This document shows positions 51,659 through 60,976 of a DNA stretch of 64,000 bases, piece by piece. Position numbers and translations under genes: made by a program. Position 1 is the stretch's first letter. Each line of letters begins with the position of its first letter. The DNA lies in assembly GCF_003576345.1 (NCBI RefSeq), contig NZ_QWGB01000014.1:1-64000 (forward strand), read 5' to 3'. Source of the DNA: Henriciella barbarensis (lineage in GTDB: Bacteria; Pseudomonadota; Alphaproteobacteria; Caulobacterales; Hyphomonadaceae). The notes beneath the pieces are model-generated. The model saw only the letters and a list, made by a program, of their open reading frames with translations, made no database searches and had not been told where the DNA came from.

Positions 51659-54010
51659 TCAGTTGATCTGGAATTTCCGACGGGCTGCTAGGCCCGCGAG
51701 GAAGATCAGGATAATCGCTGAGATCGACTGAAACGTGGTGAGTGCTTTGAGGGCGAGGGGTGTGCCGCCCACAAAATCGCGGTCCACCCGGCCCTCGACC
51801 TGGCCGCAGGGAGCCTCCAGCCCGACGCCATCGGCTGCCAGCATCTGGCCGATCATGGAGCATTGATCGGGATCACCCCAGCCGCCGAACGGAAAGACCC
51901 TGCTGAAGGAATAAGACAGCGTTTCGCCCCAGTCGACCGCGCTATAGGGCGCGAAGAGGTCGTGTCCGAAATGGGCAGGTCCCGTGGTACCCATCAGCGT
52001 GTAGACACCCGCCAGTACAAAGCTACCCACGAGCAACCAGCCAATGGGCAAGAGGACCGAATTGCCATAATCGGCGCTCCACCCATAAAGATGGGACAAC
52101 CATTGCTCTGAGATGTTGATGGCGGGGCGGCGCCGCTTGCGGCGGGCGCGCAGTTCCAACTTGTGGAACCGGCCTTCCTCATGGCGATCCCGGCGATCTT
52201 CCATGAGGTGTTTCAGTGTGCGGTAGCAGTCTTCCAGTTTGCCGAAGTATTTCGCGCGTTCGGACTTTCCGACGTCGCCCTCAGATTTCAGCTTGCAGAA
52301 CTCGTCCTCGTCTGCTTGTCGCTTTTCGTTGAAGACCTCCAGCCAGGTTCCATACTCAATTTCGTTTTCGCCTTTTGCTCGCCTCGCACTGTTCTCGGCA
52401 TTGAACAGGCGGTTCAGCCCTTCATTCCATGTCCTCTTATATTTCGTAGGCACAACCTTCACCATCTTGTCGCGCGTGAGCCCATCTTGAAACCACGTGT
52501 TTCGGAATGTGATTCCGCGATGCAGCTTGCTGTCGTGGAAAGCGGCAGGACGCAGAAATACGCTGTTTTCGAAAGACGTTTGCGAATGAAAATCGCGATT
52601 GGCGAAATTAGCGTCTCCTAGAAACAGGGTGCATGCGAAACTAGCATCCGGAAAGGACCGCTGTGCGACCCAAGTCGCATGCTGAGGGATATCGAGATTG
52701 AGTCTGCCAAAGTCAGAATCCGATGTCAGCGTACCAGCGATGCTATCCGTTGCAACGCTTGCCCCTTTACCGGTGAACACGGCTCTATCGGCGAATACGG
52801 TTTTGTCGAAGCTGGCGAAGATCGCAAAGGAGGCTTTGCTGAAAATTGCCGAGGCAGCAAAGGCAGTTTCATCGAACCAAGCAGTACCGGCGAATACGGC
52901 ACCAGGGAAGAGCGCATAGCCGGCAAAAAAGACATTGTGAAACCGAGAGGAACCGGCAAAGGTGGCGCAGCTGAAATTGGCTTGCCCCGCGAAGTTAGAA
53001 CCATTGAACCGAGCGTCGCCGTCGAACTTGGCATCAATGAAGCTAACATTTTCTAGAAAAATAGCGCCTGTGAAACGAGCATCTCCGGCGAAATTGGCAT
53101 CCCTAAAGTCTGAGCCACGCGTAAAGACGGCGTTCGCAAAATTAGCTCCGCTCGCAAACCGTGTCTGCCCAAATAAGCTTTTTCCACGGAATGAGACTCC
53201 ATCGAAGCTAACGGAGCCGGAAAAGAGCGCCTCCTCGAAGGACGTATAACCGTTGAAAGTCGTTTGATGAAAAGAAGTAATCTGATGAAAGGTAGACATC
53301 TTGAACAGCGCGTCTTTGCTAAATGAGGCCTGCTCAAAAATAGCTCCTCCGTTAAACGAAGTCTCGTAGAACCCGGTATCGTTGGCAAAAGCGGCGTCTC
53401 GAAACTCGACGTCCCTAGCAAAGGTTGAAAAGGCAAACCTAGTATACCCGGTAAAGCAACAGCTCCTAAAACTAACTGCTAGCTGTTTGCCTTCCTCTGC
53501 CTCCGGAAGAAGGCGTGGCGTAAAACGATCAATCGAAAAGTCAGCGAAGATAACGCCTTGAAATTGAGCTCGCCAATCAACTTCAGATCGATGAGTTTCT
53601 TCGAAAGCGCGCTCATTGACTTGATTGAGGCGCGTTTCGATCAAATGATTTAATGCGTCTGAAGACCAGTCGAGCTTTGGTGTCCGCGATCCATCGGGCC
53701 AGTGAAGAGGCAGATGAAGCCGTGTGAACAGGTATGTATGGCCTTCTGCATCCGACCAATTGATAAGATGATCAGCTTGATCGCGCCAGTAGTCCTGCAG
53801 GGTGGCTTTCCGCGCTTCGGGTCCGAAACGCGTTATTGCATCGGGGTGCCCCGTGCGCCGATCATATTCCTCATCCGGCACCGGCTCCGCGCCCGGTTTC
53901 GGCACGACCCAACCCTCCCAAGGCTTCTTCGCCAGCCCCTCCCAGGACCAGTCTTCTTTCCACCAGCGGTCCCACCATTCCTGGCTGATACCGTCTACGC
54001 CGCCTGCCAT
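51659..54010 (-). CDS. Large pentapeptide-repeat membrane protein
   Basis: 783 residues. After about 180 residues rich in Trp and acidic residues, residues about 180-490 form a long run of pentapeptide-type repeats (repeating A-x-F units such as FAGDARFTGAIF and FDGDARFNGSNF), expected to fold as a right-handed quadrilateral beta helix. Then comes a charged helical region (FNAENSARRAKGENE...RRKRRRP) and a C-terminal part with three hydrophobic segments (VLLPIGWLLVGSFVLAGVYTLM; ISAIILIFLAGLAA) and an ion-channel-like loop. The repeat region is visibly more AT-rich than its neighbours. Function unknown. Confidence 0.83.
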   Translation of the reverse strand: MAGGVDGISQEWWDRWWKEDWSWEGLAKKPWEGWVVPKPGAEPVPDEEYDRRTGHPDAITRFGPEARKATLQDYWRDQADHLINWSDAEGHTYLFTRLHLPLHWPDGSRTPKLDWSSDALNHLIETRLNQVNERAFEETHRSEVDWRAQFQGVIFADFSIDRFTPRLLPEAEEGKQLAVSFRSCCFTGYTRFAFSTFARDVEFRDAAFANDTGFYETSFNGGAIFEQASFSKDALFKMSTFHQITSFHQTTFNGYTSFEEALFSGSVSFDGVSFRGKSLFGQTRFASGANFANAVFTRGSDFRDANFAGDARFTGAIFLENVSFIDAKFDGDARFNGSNFAGQANFSCATFAGSSRFHNVFFAGYALFPGAVFAGTAWFDETAFAASAIFSKASFAIFASFDKTVFADRAVFTGKGASVATDSIAGTLTSDSDFGRLNLDIPQHATWVAQRSFPDASFACTLFLGDANFANRDFHSQTSFENSVFLRPAAFHDSKLHRGITFRNTWFQDGLTRDKMVKVVPTKYKRTWNEGLNRLFNAENSARRAKGENEIEYGTWLEVFNEKRQADEDEFCKLKSEGDVGKSERAKYFGKLEDCYRTLKHLMEDRRDRHEEGRFHKLELRARRKRRRPAINISEQWLSHLYGWSADYGNSVLLPIGWLLVGSFVLAGVYTLMGTTGPAHFGHDLFAPYSAVDWGETLSYSFSRVFPFGGWGDPDQCSMIGQMLAADGVGLEAPCGQVEGRVDRDFVGGTPLALKALTTFQSISAIILIFLAGLAARRKFQIN

Positions 54011-54175
54011 GATGTGTTCCCCGCTGCCGAACCCGCCATCCGCACCTTAGCCCAGCTTGCGTGCAGGTTGAAAGGTGCTTTCCCTTGCGGTGCCCCTTTG
54101 CAGTCCAAGACGTCTGGGCCACTCTCCAGCTTGAAGAGGCTGCGCCAAAGCAGCCCGCAAACAGGAGGAAACCCC

Positions 54176-55276
54176 ATGAAAGCTGCCGTACTGCGCGAGC
54201 CGAACAAGCCGCTGTCGATTGAAGAGGTCTCGATTTCCAAGCCGGGGCCCCGTGAGGTGCTGGTGCGCCTGAAGGCGGTTGGTGTCTGCCATTCCGACGT
54301 GCACTTCTGGGATGGGGCTTTCCCGCATGAGCTGCCGACGATCCTTGGTCATGAGAGCGCGGGCGTCGTCGAGCAGGTGGGCAGCATGGTGTCGGCGGTG
54401 AAGCCGGGCGATCATGTGGTCTCGATCCTCTCACCATTTTGCGGAACGTGCGAGTTCTGCCTGACTGGGCATATGTCGGTCTGCCACACGGTGAACCGGC
54501 CGCTGTTCAACCGCGCGCCTGATGATGCGCCGCGGCTTTATGCAGGCAAGGAAACGCTCAACCAGTTCCTGAACCTTTCCTCCTTTGCTGAACAGATCCT
54601 GGTGCATGAGAACACGCTGTGCGCCATCGATCCGGAAATGCCGATGGCGCAGGCGGCCTTGATCGGCTGCGGTGTCATTACCGGTGTCGGGTCGGTGTTT
54701 CACGCGGCGAAAGTCGAGCCAGGCTCGACTGTGGCGGTTGTCGGCTGCGGCGGGGTTGGTCTGTCGGCGATCAATGGCGCGGCGATTGCTGGCGCTTCGC
54801 GGATCATCGCGGTCGACCTTTCTGACGAAAAGCTGGAGATGGCGAAAAAGTTCGGCGCGACAGATTTCGTCAATCCCAAGAATGGCGATCCGGTCGAGCA
54901 GGTCAAAGAGCTGACCGGCGGCGGCGTGCATTACTCGTTCGAGTGTATTGGCCTGAAGCTGACGGCCGAGCAGTCCTATCTGATGCTGCGACCGCGCGGC
55001 GTCTCGACGATTATCGGCATGATCCCGCCCGGCGTGAATATCGAGGTGCCGGGCATCGAGCTTCTGGTGACCGAGAAGCGGCTGCAGGGCGCTGTCATGG
55101 GCTCGAACCGGTTCCGGGTCGATTTCCCGCGCCTGATCGAGCTCTATAAGCAGGGCAGGCTCCATCTTGATGATCTCGTGTCTGACCGGATTGGCCTCGA
55201 TGGGATCACCGGGGCGCTACAGAACCTCAAGGACAATAAGGGCACGGTTGCCCGCCAGGTCGTGACGTTCGACTAG
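54176..55276 (+). CDS. Zinc-dependent alcohol dehydrogenase
   Basis: 366 residues from MKAAVLREPNKPLSIEEVSI at 54176, with AGGAGGA upstream. Catalytic zinc ligands are Cys in GVCHSDVHFWDG and His in GHESAGVVEQVG; the structural zinc cysteines lie in CGTCEFCLTGHMSVC. The NAD site is VAVVGCGGVGLSAINGA with an Asp after the second strand (IIAVDLSDEKL). It belongs to the class III-like medium-chain dehydrogenases. Substrate undetermined. Confidence 0.93.
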   Translation: MKAAVLREPNKPLSIEEVSISKPGPREVLVRLKAVGVCHSDVHFWDGAFPHELPTILGHESAGVVEQVGSMVSAVKPGDHVVSILSPFCGTCEFCLTGHMSVCHTVNRPLFNRAPDDAPRLYAGKETLNQFLNLSSFAEQILVHENTLCAIDPEMPMAQAALIGCGVITGVGSVFHAAKVEPGSTVAVVGCGGVGLSAINGAAIAGASRIIAVDLSDEKLEMAKKFGATDFVNPKNGDPVEQVKELTGGGVHYSFECIGLKLTAEQSYLMLRPRGVSTIIGMIPPGVNIEVPGIELLVTEKRLQGAVMGSNRFRVDFPRLIELYKQGRLHLDDLVSDRIGLDGITGALQNLKDNKGTVARQVVTFD

Positions 55277-55402
55277 CTGATTTCTGACTTTCGCCGGCTG
55301 AGACGATGGCGGGTCCAACGCCTTGTTTGCGCTCATCCGGCGCGAGATAGAGAGAAACTCACGCGCTGTGGAGATGGCGACTGTGCGCCAGAGCGGCGGG
55401 CA

Positions 55403-56146
55403 TCAGAAGCTTTTGGTGATCCAGAAGCGAATATCGTGATCAGGAGCACGGTCGGTCACACCGAAAAGCGCGCCAAGCGTCCAGCCCACGCCATTCCCGA
55501 AACTGCCATCGACCGCAGGCCCAAGCTGATGCCCTCGACCATTGGCGCCGAAGTCATCTGTGTTGCCAAGGTCGGTGAAGCTCAGCAGTGACAGGCTGTA
55601 TTGATCGCTGGCTTTCCAGATGAGGCTCGAGCGGAGTTCAAAGTCGATCGTTTCGCCGGCATTGCTTCCGATTTCACGCGTTGCGATAAACTGGGCGCGG
55701 GCACGAAGGCGTGCCGGAAACTTCCACTGGTTCAGCCAGTTCAGACCCAGCCTGTCAGGATTGGGGCCATCGGAGAGCCTGCCATCAAAACGAATGCCTG
55801 TTTGCCAGAAGGGCGCATCCTCGGGCGAAAGCTCGATCAGGTATTCGGCATTGAGATTGCCGAAGCTGAAATCGCCGCCGGGATTGTCATCGAAATTGGC
55901 GAAGATCTTGATGGCAGTTCGCTCACTGAGTGAGAGTCCAAGATCAAACCGATGGCGAAAATCATCGTCGCGGCCGTCAGTGCCCGGCACCCAACCAAGG
56001 CGATATTCGGCTTCCCTTTCGCCGGCTGACACGGTTGGGCCTGATACAGAGGAGGTGTTCTGCGCTTCAGCAACCTGCTGCGCGCAGATCAGGAGCGATG
56101 CCAAAGCAAGCAGTGATCGGATATTGGCGTTCAGGGCGACACTCAT
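55403..56146 (-). CDS. Putative outer-membrane beta-barrel protein
   Basis: 247 residues from MSVALNANIRSLLALASLLICAQQ at 56146, with a signal peptide ending AEA-QN. The mature part alternates polar and aromatic residues (HRFDLGLSLSERTAIKIFANF, TGIRFDGRLSD, IDFELRSSLIWK) and ends with a terminal phenylalanine, WITKSF, as in outer-membrane barrels. Family not recognised. The frame extends 14 codons upstream. Confidence 0.68.
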   Translation of the reverse strand: MSVALNANIRSLLALASLLICAQQVAEAQNTSSVSGPTVSAGEREAEYRLGWVPGTDGRDDDFRHRFDLGLSLSERTAIKIFANFDDNPGGDFSFGNLNAEYLIELSPEDAPFWQTGIRFDGRLSDGPNPDRLGLNWLNQWKFPARLRARAQFIATREIGSNAGETIDFELRSSLIWKASDQYSLSLLSFTDLGNTDDFGANGRGHQLGPAVDGSFGNGVGWTLGALFGVTDRAPDHDIRFWITKSF

Positions 56147-56395
56147 TTGAGGATCCATACAGAGAAGACGTGTGGAGAATTTCAGCATGACACTTCTGTG
56201 TCAGCTTGGGTAGTCCGAGGCATGGCAGGAAGGGTGCGAGAAAGGTACGGTGCAAAAACATCCGTGGTCCATGTCTTTACGCAGTGATCTGGCGAGCGCG
56301 CTCAGCTAGCGCCGGGAACGCTCCCCGCATTAGCCCGTTATCGACCTGAGCTCCTGGCGCCTCTGCCTGGAGAAGGGCAATTCGGGTAGGGCGAT

Positions 56396-57637
56396 TTGAA
56401 AAGCGGTATTCTGTCAGGCAAGGTCGAACCGGCCACACACTGGGCGATTATTGGACTGTTTGTTCTGATGTCGGTCGGCGCGCTTTCTTTCGCTCAGTCG
56501 TTCTTTATTCCCGTTGTCTTTGCTGTCTTCCTCGCGCTGATTTTCAGCCCTGTCCGCCGTTGGCTGGGCAGGGCCGGAATTGGCCCCGCATTGGCGGGCG
56601 CCATCATCATGACGGTCTTCTGTCTTGCTGCTTTCATAACGCTTTATGTCATTTCCAACTCACTCGCGACGATCCTGAGCGATGAGCCCCAGATCATGAA
56701 CCGGATACAGGAGCGCCTGCAGGAGATTTCAGGCGTGCTTGAGCCTGTCCGTGAGGCTGGCAAGCAGATCGAAGAGATGCAGGCGAACAATGAAGGCCCG
56801 GAACGCGTTGTCGTGCGAGAGGAAGGGATATTCAGCCTCTGGGCAGAGACGACGCCTTACGTGTTAGGGCAAGCCGCGCTGGCTATTGTTCTTGCCACTT
56901 TCCTGATCGGGTCAGGCGACATGTTCTACGAGAAGCTTGTGCGCGTCATGCCGACCGCATCGCGCAAGCGCACATCCGTGGGTATCGCCCGCGAGGTGGA
57001 AAACCAGCTCTCCACCTATTTCCTGACCATTTTTGCGATCAACCTGATCCTTGGCGTCGTCGTTGCCCTGGCAATGTGGGCGCTGGGAATGCCCGACCCC
57101 GTTTTCTTCGGCGTGATCGCTTTCGCGCTGAACTTCATTCCCTATGTCGGCTCGCTCGCCGGGATCGGCTTTGCGTTCGTCATGGCGCTGGTGACCTTTG
57201 ACAGCCTGTTCATGACGCTCGCGCCGCCCTTTGTTTACTGGTTGATCAATACGGCTGAAGGTCAGTTCATCACACCAGTCGCCGTCGGACGCCGCCTCAA
57301 GCTGAACGCGGTGGCCGTTTTCCTGTCGCTCGCCTTCTGGGCCTGGCTCTGGTCTTTCGTCGGCATGTTCCTGTCCACGCCGATGCTCATCGCGCTGAAA
57401 GCCTTCACCGAGCGCACGCCAGAGCTGTCCTGGCTTGATACCTTCCTGCAGGGCCGTACCGAGTGCGACCCGGAAGACAATGCTATCGTAAGTGAGGCAC
57501 TGGACGATGAGGGCGCGGATGTCTGCGACGCGCCGGACGCCATTCCACAGGATGAGCTGGCCGATAATGAAGAGCAGTCTGGCGACGATGTGCCGGATGA
57601 TGATGAGGATGACCGGCTGGCCCCTGCCATTACCTAG
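56396..57637 (+). CDS. AI-2E family transporter
   Basis: 413 residues from a TTG with GGGTAGGG upstream. It has about seven to eight hydrophobic segments and the family segments HWAIIGLFVLMSVGALSFAQSFFIPVVFAVFLALIFSPVRRWL (span 16-58), LSTYFLTIFAINLILGVVVALAMWALGMP and VAVFLSLAFWAWLWSFVGMFLSTPML. The C-terminal 60 residues are acidic. The name is historical; several members are Na+/H+ antiporters. Stop overlaps the opposing MFS stop in CTAG. Confidence 0.9.
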   Translation: MKSGILSGKVEPATHWAIIGLFVLMSVGALSFAQSFFIPVVFAVFLALIFSPVRRWLGRAGIGPALAGAIIMTVFCLAAFITLYVISNSLATILSDEPQIMNRIQERLQEISGVLEPVREAGKQIEEMQANNEGPERVVVREEGIFSLWAETTPYVLGQAALAIVLATFLIGSGDMFYEKLVRVMPTASRKRTSVGIAREVENQLSTYFLTIFAINLILGVVVALAMWALGMPDPVFFGVIAFALNFIPYVGSLAGIGFAFVMALVTFDSLFMTLAPPFVYWLINTAEGQFITPVAVGRRLKLNAVAVFLSLAFWAWLWSFVGMFLSTPMLIALKAFTERTPELSWLDTFLQGRTECDPEDNAIVSEALDDEGADVCDAPDAIPQDELADNEEQSGDDVPDDDEDDRLAPAIT

Positions 57638-58944
57638 TCTTCGCTTTCCTGCACTTCCTTGAGACCGAGACTGGCCAGAACGGAAAGTGCGCTCATCGCG
57701 GCCAGCACGCCGATGACGACGGGGACGCCAGCATACTCTGCGATCAGGCTGAATGCGCCGCCAGCGGCAAGTAACAGGCCGATGATCGTATTTGACAGCG
57801 CTGTGTAGGCTGCGCGCGTGTCCTGTGTCGCCATATCAACGAGATGGGTGGAGCGGCCGAGACGTACGCCTTGATACGCAAGCATCAGGGCAAAGATGAC
57901 CGCGGGCAGGCCCCAAATAGCACTCAGAAGTCCAGCCGCGTTCAGGCTGAGCGTTGCGACCAGGGCGATCGTCGCTGCGACTGCAGAGAAGATCAGAACC
58001 TTCCGGCTGGAGCGGTCTGCAAGGCGTCCCCAGACATAGGAGCTCAGGAGCGAGGCACCCGCTGACGCGATGACGAGCAGGCCGAGCCCGCCGAATGCGT
58101 TTTCGGTGTCGCCTTCAGAGCCGAGCGCCACCATGAAGGGCGGCGCAAGCGCGGTGGATATGAGAAGGCCTCGCGCAGCGATGAAGCGGCGTAGCTGCGC
58201 GTCCTTTGCCAGCAGCCCAAAGTTTTCAAGGGCTGCGTTCAGAGGATTCGCGCCGCCCTCGGTCGCGCCTGCTTCTTCCTGCAGCGTAGAGAAAAGTATG
58301 GCGGCGAGAAGCCAGAGTCCGGCGGCCACCAACAGCCCAGCAAGAACGACCGGCATTCGCGGCACGGCGCCCGTAGCGAGGAGGGCGCCGAAGATGATGA
58401 CGAAGACGGCCGCCAGCGAGCTTGCCGTGCCCGTCGCCGTGCCGCGCCTTGCCTTGGAAACGGTCTTTCCCAGCACGTCCTTATAGGTCACCGAACAGAC
58501 ACTCCGCGCGAGTGCGAGGACCCCTAGCGCGCAAACGATGGCGAGACCTGCTGCGGACCCTTTGAGAAATATGGCAGCGAGCGCGATGGACGCGGCGCTC
58601 AGCCCCTGCACGGCACTGCCGACACTCCACGCCCATTTGCGTTTTGAAAGCCGCCGCAAGCTGGCCGCGGTGAGAAGCTGGGGCAGGAGCGCGCCGGACT
58701 CGCGAACTGGCACAAGCAGGCCGATAAAGACGGCAGGCGCGCCAAGCTGGGTCAGCAGCCATGACAGGACGAGTTTCGGGTCGATCAGGCCGTCGGCTGT
58801 CTTCGTAGCGCCGAGTGACGCAATATGGGTGACAAAGTTGCGTGGTTGGTCGTTGCAGGCGCTTTCGGGGATGTCCTTACAGACCCGTCCCTCATCTTCT
58901 GACGTCAGCATTCGGTATGCCTTGTCGAGTGTCGTGTCGGACAT
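57634..58944 (-). CDS. MFS transporter
   Basis: 436 residues with an N-terminal cytosolic stretch of about 60 residues (MSDTTLDKAYRMLTSEDEG...), then 12 hydrophobic segments. The typical inter-helix motifs are weak, but SSYVWGRLADRSSRKVLIFSA (near 305) matches the cytoplasmic loop between helices 8 and 9. Substrate unknown. It starts MSDTTLDK with GGAGGGAT upstream. Confidence 0.87.
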   Translation of the reverse strand: MSDTTLDKAYRMLTSEDEGRVCKDIPESACNDQPRNFVTHIASLGATKTADGLIDPKLVLSWLLTQLGAPAVFIGLLVPVRESGALLPQLLTAASLRRLSKRKWAWSVGSAVQGLSAASIALAAIFLKGSAAGLAIVCALGVLALARSVCSVTYKDVLGKTVSKARRGTATGTASSLAAVFVIIFGALLATGAVPRMPVVLAGLLVAAGLWLLAAILFSTLQEEAGATEGGANPLNAALENFGLLAKDAQLRRFIAARGLLISTALAPPFMVALGSEGDTENAFGGLGLLVIASAGASLLSSYVWGRLADRSSRKVLIFSAVAATIALVATLSLNAAGLLSAIWGLPAVIFALMLAYQGVRLGRSTHLVDMATQDTRAAYTALSNTIIGLLLAAGGAFSLIAEYAGVPVVIGVLAAMSALSVLASLGLKEVQESED

Positions 58945-59082
58945 CCCTTCAGATCCCTCCTGCCGCCCCGGGCTTCAGCGCAATTAGGGCAAGGTCATCG
59001 CGCGTCAATAAGGGGGCATCGGCGGGGTGCGGGTTTACCGGCGAATGAGGGAACATCGCGGTCGCCCTATCGTTTGCGATGC

Positions 59083-59688
59083 ATGACGGAGACCCTGACA
59101 GAGCAGCCCGACCAATCAGTACGAGCCAGAATTGTGTCCTGGGCCAAGGGGCCGCTCTTTTATCCCATCGCCGTGCTGGTGGGCTTTCTGGAAGGCAGCT
59201 TTGTCGTCGTCCCGATGGAGCCCGTCTTTATTCCAATGATGGTGATGAGGCGAAAACAGGCCTGGCTGGTCGCGCTGGCGCTACTGCTTGGCAATGTGAT
59301 CGGCGGCCTCGTGATCTACTGGCTGGGCGCGGTGCTGGCGGATGACCTGTTGCAGCCCATGATTTCCATGTTTGGAGCGCAGGAAACCTATGATGCCACG
59401 CTGCAGAAGCTAAGAGATGATGGCTTCACCACGCTGTTCATGATCGGCGTGACGCCGTTCCCGTTTCAGCTAGGTGTGGCGGCAGCGGGGGCAGCTGGCT
59501 TTTCCGTGCTCCTTTTTGTCGTTGCGGTCGCGACATCACGCTCAATCCGGTTTCTGGTCATAGCAATCCTTGTGATGATTGTCGGCCAGAGCGCCGAGAA
59601 GCTTCTGAAGAAGTATGATGTCGAAATCTTCATCGGCGGTCTTTTGCTCTTTGTCGGCTTTGCAACCTATCTCCTCTTCTTCAGCTGA
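59083..59688 (+). CDS. DedA/YqaA-like membrane protein
   Basis: 201 residues from MTETLTEQPDQSVRARIV at 59083; an in-frame ATG three codons upstream is also possible. Segments PIAVLVGFLEGSFVVVPMEPVFIPMMVMRRKQAWLVALALLLGNVIGGLVIYWLG (span 30-85) and FTTLFMIGVTPFPFQLGVAAAGAAGF are of the VTT/SNARE-associated type. Members act as lipid scramblase-like or drug-resistance membrane proteins; role here by family only. Confidence 0.8.
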   Translation: MTETLTEQPDQSVRARIVSWAKGPLFYPIAVLVGFLEGSFVVVPMEPVFIPMMVMRRKQAWLVALALLLGNVIGGLVIYWLGAVLADDLLQPMISMFGAQETYDATLQKLRDDGFTTLFMIGVTPFPFQLGVAAAGAAGFSVLLFVVAVATSRSIRFLVIAILVMIVGQSAEKLLKKYDVEIFIGGLLLFVGFATYLLFFS

Positions 59689-59772
59689 CGCTGGGTCAGA
59701 AATCTCTTGGCTTGATATCGCAAGAACGCTCGGCTCTTATCCGCGTCAAAAGACGAGGGAGAAGAAAGCATC

Positions 59773-60975
59773 ATGTCAGATCAGGTCCACGGACATTGCG
59801 ATCCGAAGTTCGCTGAAGTCCGCGAAGAGTTTGAGCGCAATTTTGCTGAACGCGGTGAGCAAGGCGCGTCGGTGTGCCTTAGCGTTGGCGGCGAGACACT
59901 GGTCGACCTCTGGGGCGGTGTTGCCGATGTGAAGACGGGCGACGCCTGGCGCGAAGATACCGTCTCCATTGTTTTCTCCTGCACCAAGGCGGCGACGGCG
60001 ATCTGCGCGCACATCCTGATCGACCGTGGCGAACTGGAGTTGCAGGCGCCCGTATCCAAGTACTGGCCGGAGTTTGCAAAGGCCGGGAAGGAAAAGACTA
60101 CCGTTCAGATGATGCTGAACCATGAGAGCGCCATCCCAGCACTGCGTGAGCCCGTGAAGGAGAAGGGGTTCCTCGACTGGGACTATATGATCAAGCGCAT
60201 GGAAGACGAGCCAGCCTGGTGGGAACCGGGCACACGGAACGGCTATCACATGGTCAACTTTGGCTGGACAGTTGGCGAGCTGGTGCGCCGCGTGTCCGGC
60301 AAGTCTCTGGGGCAGTTTTTTGCCGATGAGGTGGCCGGGCCGACCGGCGCCAAGTTCTGGATCGGCCTGCCTGATGGCGTCGATCCACACATGGCAGACA
60401 TTCTGCCTTACATTCCGCAAAAGGGAGATCCCGTATCCGATTTCGCTGGGTTACTGATGGGGGACCCGACATCGATCCAGGCGCTGTCCTTCATGAACAA
60501 TGGCGGTTGGGGCGCCAATGACAAGGATGCGCACAAGGCAGAAATCGGCGGCGCGGGCGGTATCTCCAATGCGCGCGGACAGGTTGCGATGTACACACCG
60601 CTGGCGGTGAATGACGGCTCGCTTGTGTCGAAGGATCGTCTCTCGGCGATGTCGATGGTGTCGACGGCGACGCAGCGGGACGCGACGCTTTTGGTACCGA
60701 CACGCTTTGCGTCCGGCTTCATGAAGTCGATGGACAATCGCGCCCTGCCGGGGGCGCAGGCACAGTCTGCGATTATCGGCAAGGAAGCATTCGGTCATGT
60801 CGGCGCGGGCGGTCATATCGGTTTTGCCGACCCGGAATGCGGCCTCGCCTTCAGCTATACGATGTCACAGATGGGCCTCGGCCTTCTGATGAACGATCGC
60901 GGTCAGTCCCTGATTGACGCGGCGTATCGTGCCTTGGGCTATCGGTCGAATGCGCCCGGTGCCTGGGTTAGATAG
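59773..60975 (+). CDS. Serine hydrolase, beta-lactamase family (class C fold)
   Basis: 400 residues. The SxxK nucleophile is SCTK in IVFSCTKAATAI (about residue 70), the Tyr motif is YHMVNFGWT near 158, and the third box is HVGAGGHIGF near 340. This is the EstB/beta-lactamase-related esterase group rather than a true beta-lactamase. No signal peptide, so probably cytosolic. GGGAGAAG precedes the ATG. Confidence 0.9.
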   Translation: MSDQVHGHCDPKFAEVREEFERNFAERGEQGASVCLSVGGETLVDLWGGVADVKTGDAWREDTVSIVFSCTKAATAICAHILIDRGELELQAPVSKYWPEFAKAGKEKTTVQMMLNHESAIPALREPVKEKGFLDWDYMIKRMEDEPAWWEPGTRNGYHMVNFGWTVGELVRRVSGKSLGQFFADEVAGPTGAKFWIGLPDGVDPHMADILPYIPQKGDPVSDFAGLLMGDPTSIQALSFMNNGGWGANDKDAHKAEIGGAGGISNARGQVAMYTPLAVNDGSLVSKDRLSAMSMVSTATQRDATLLVPTRFASGFMKSMDNRALPGAQAQSAIIGKEAFGHVGAGGHIGFADPECGLAFSYTMSQMGLGLLMNDRGQSLIDAAYRALGYRSNAPGAWVR

Positions 60976-60976
60976 A

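Noticed and set aside
53702-54175. Upstream extension of the alcohol dehydrogenase frame
   Set aside because: It overlaps the pentapeptide-repeat gene antisense; the ATG at 54176 with AGGAGGA begins the canonical protein.
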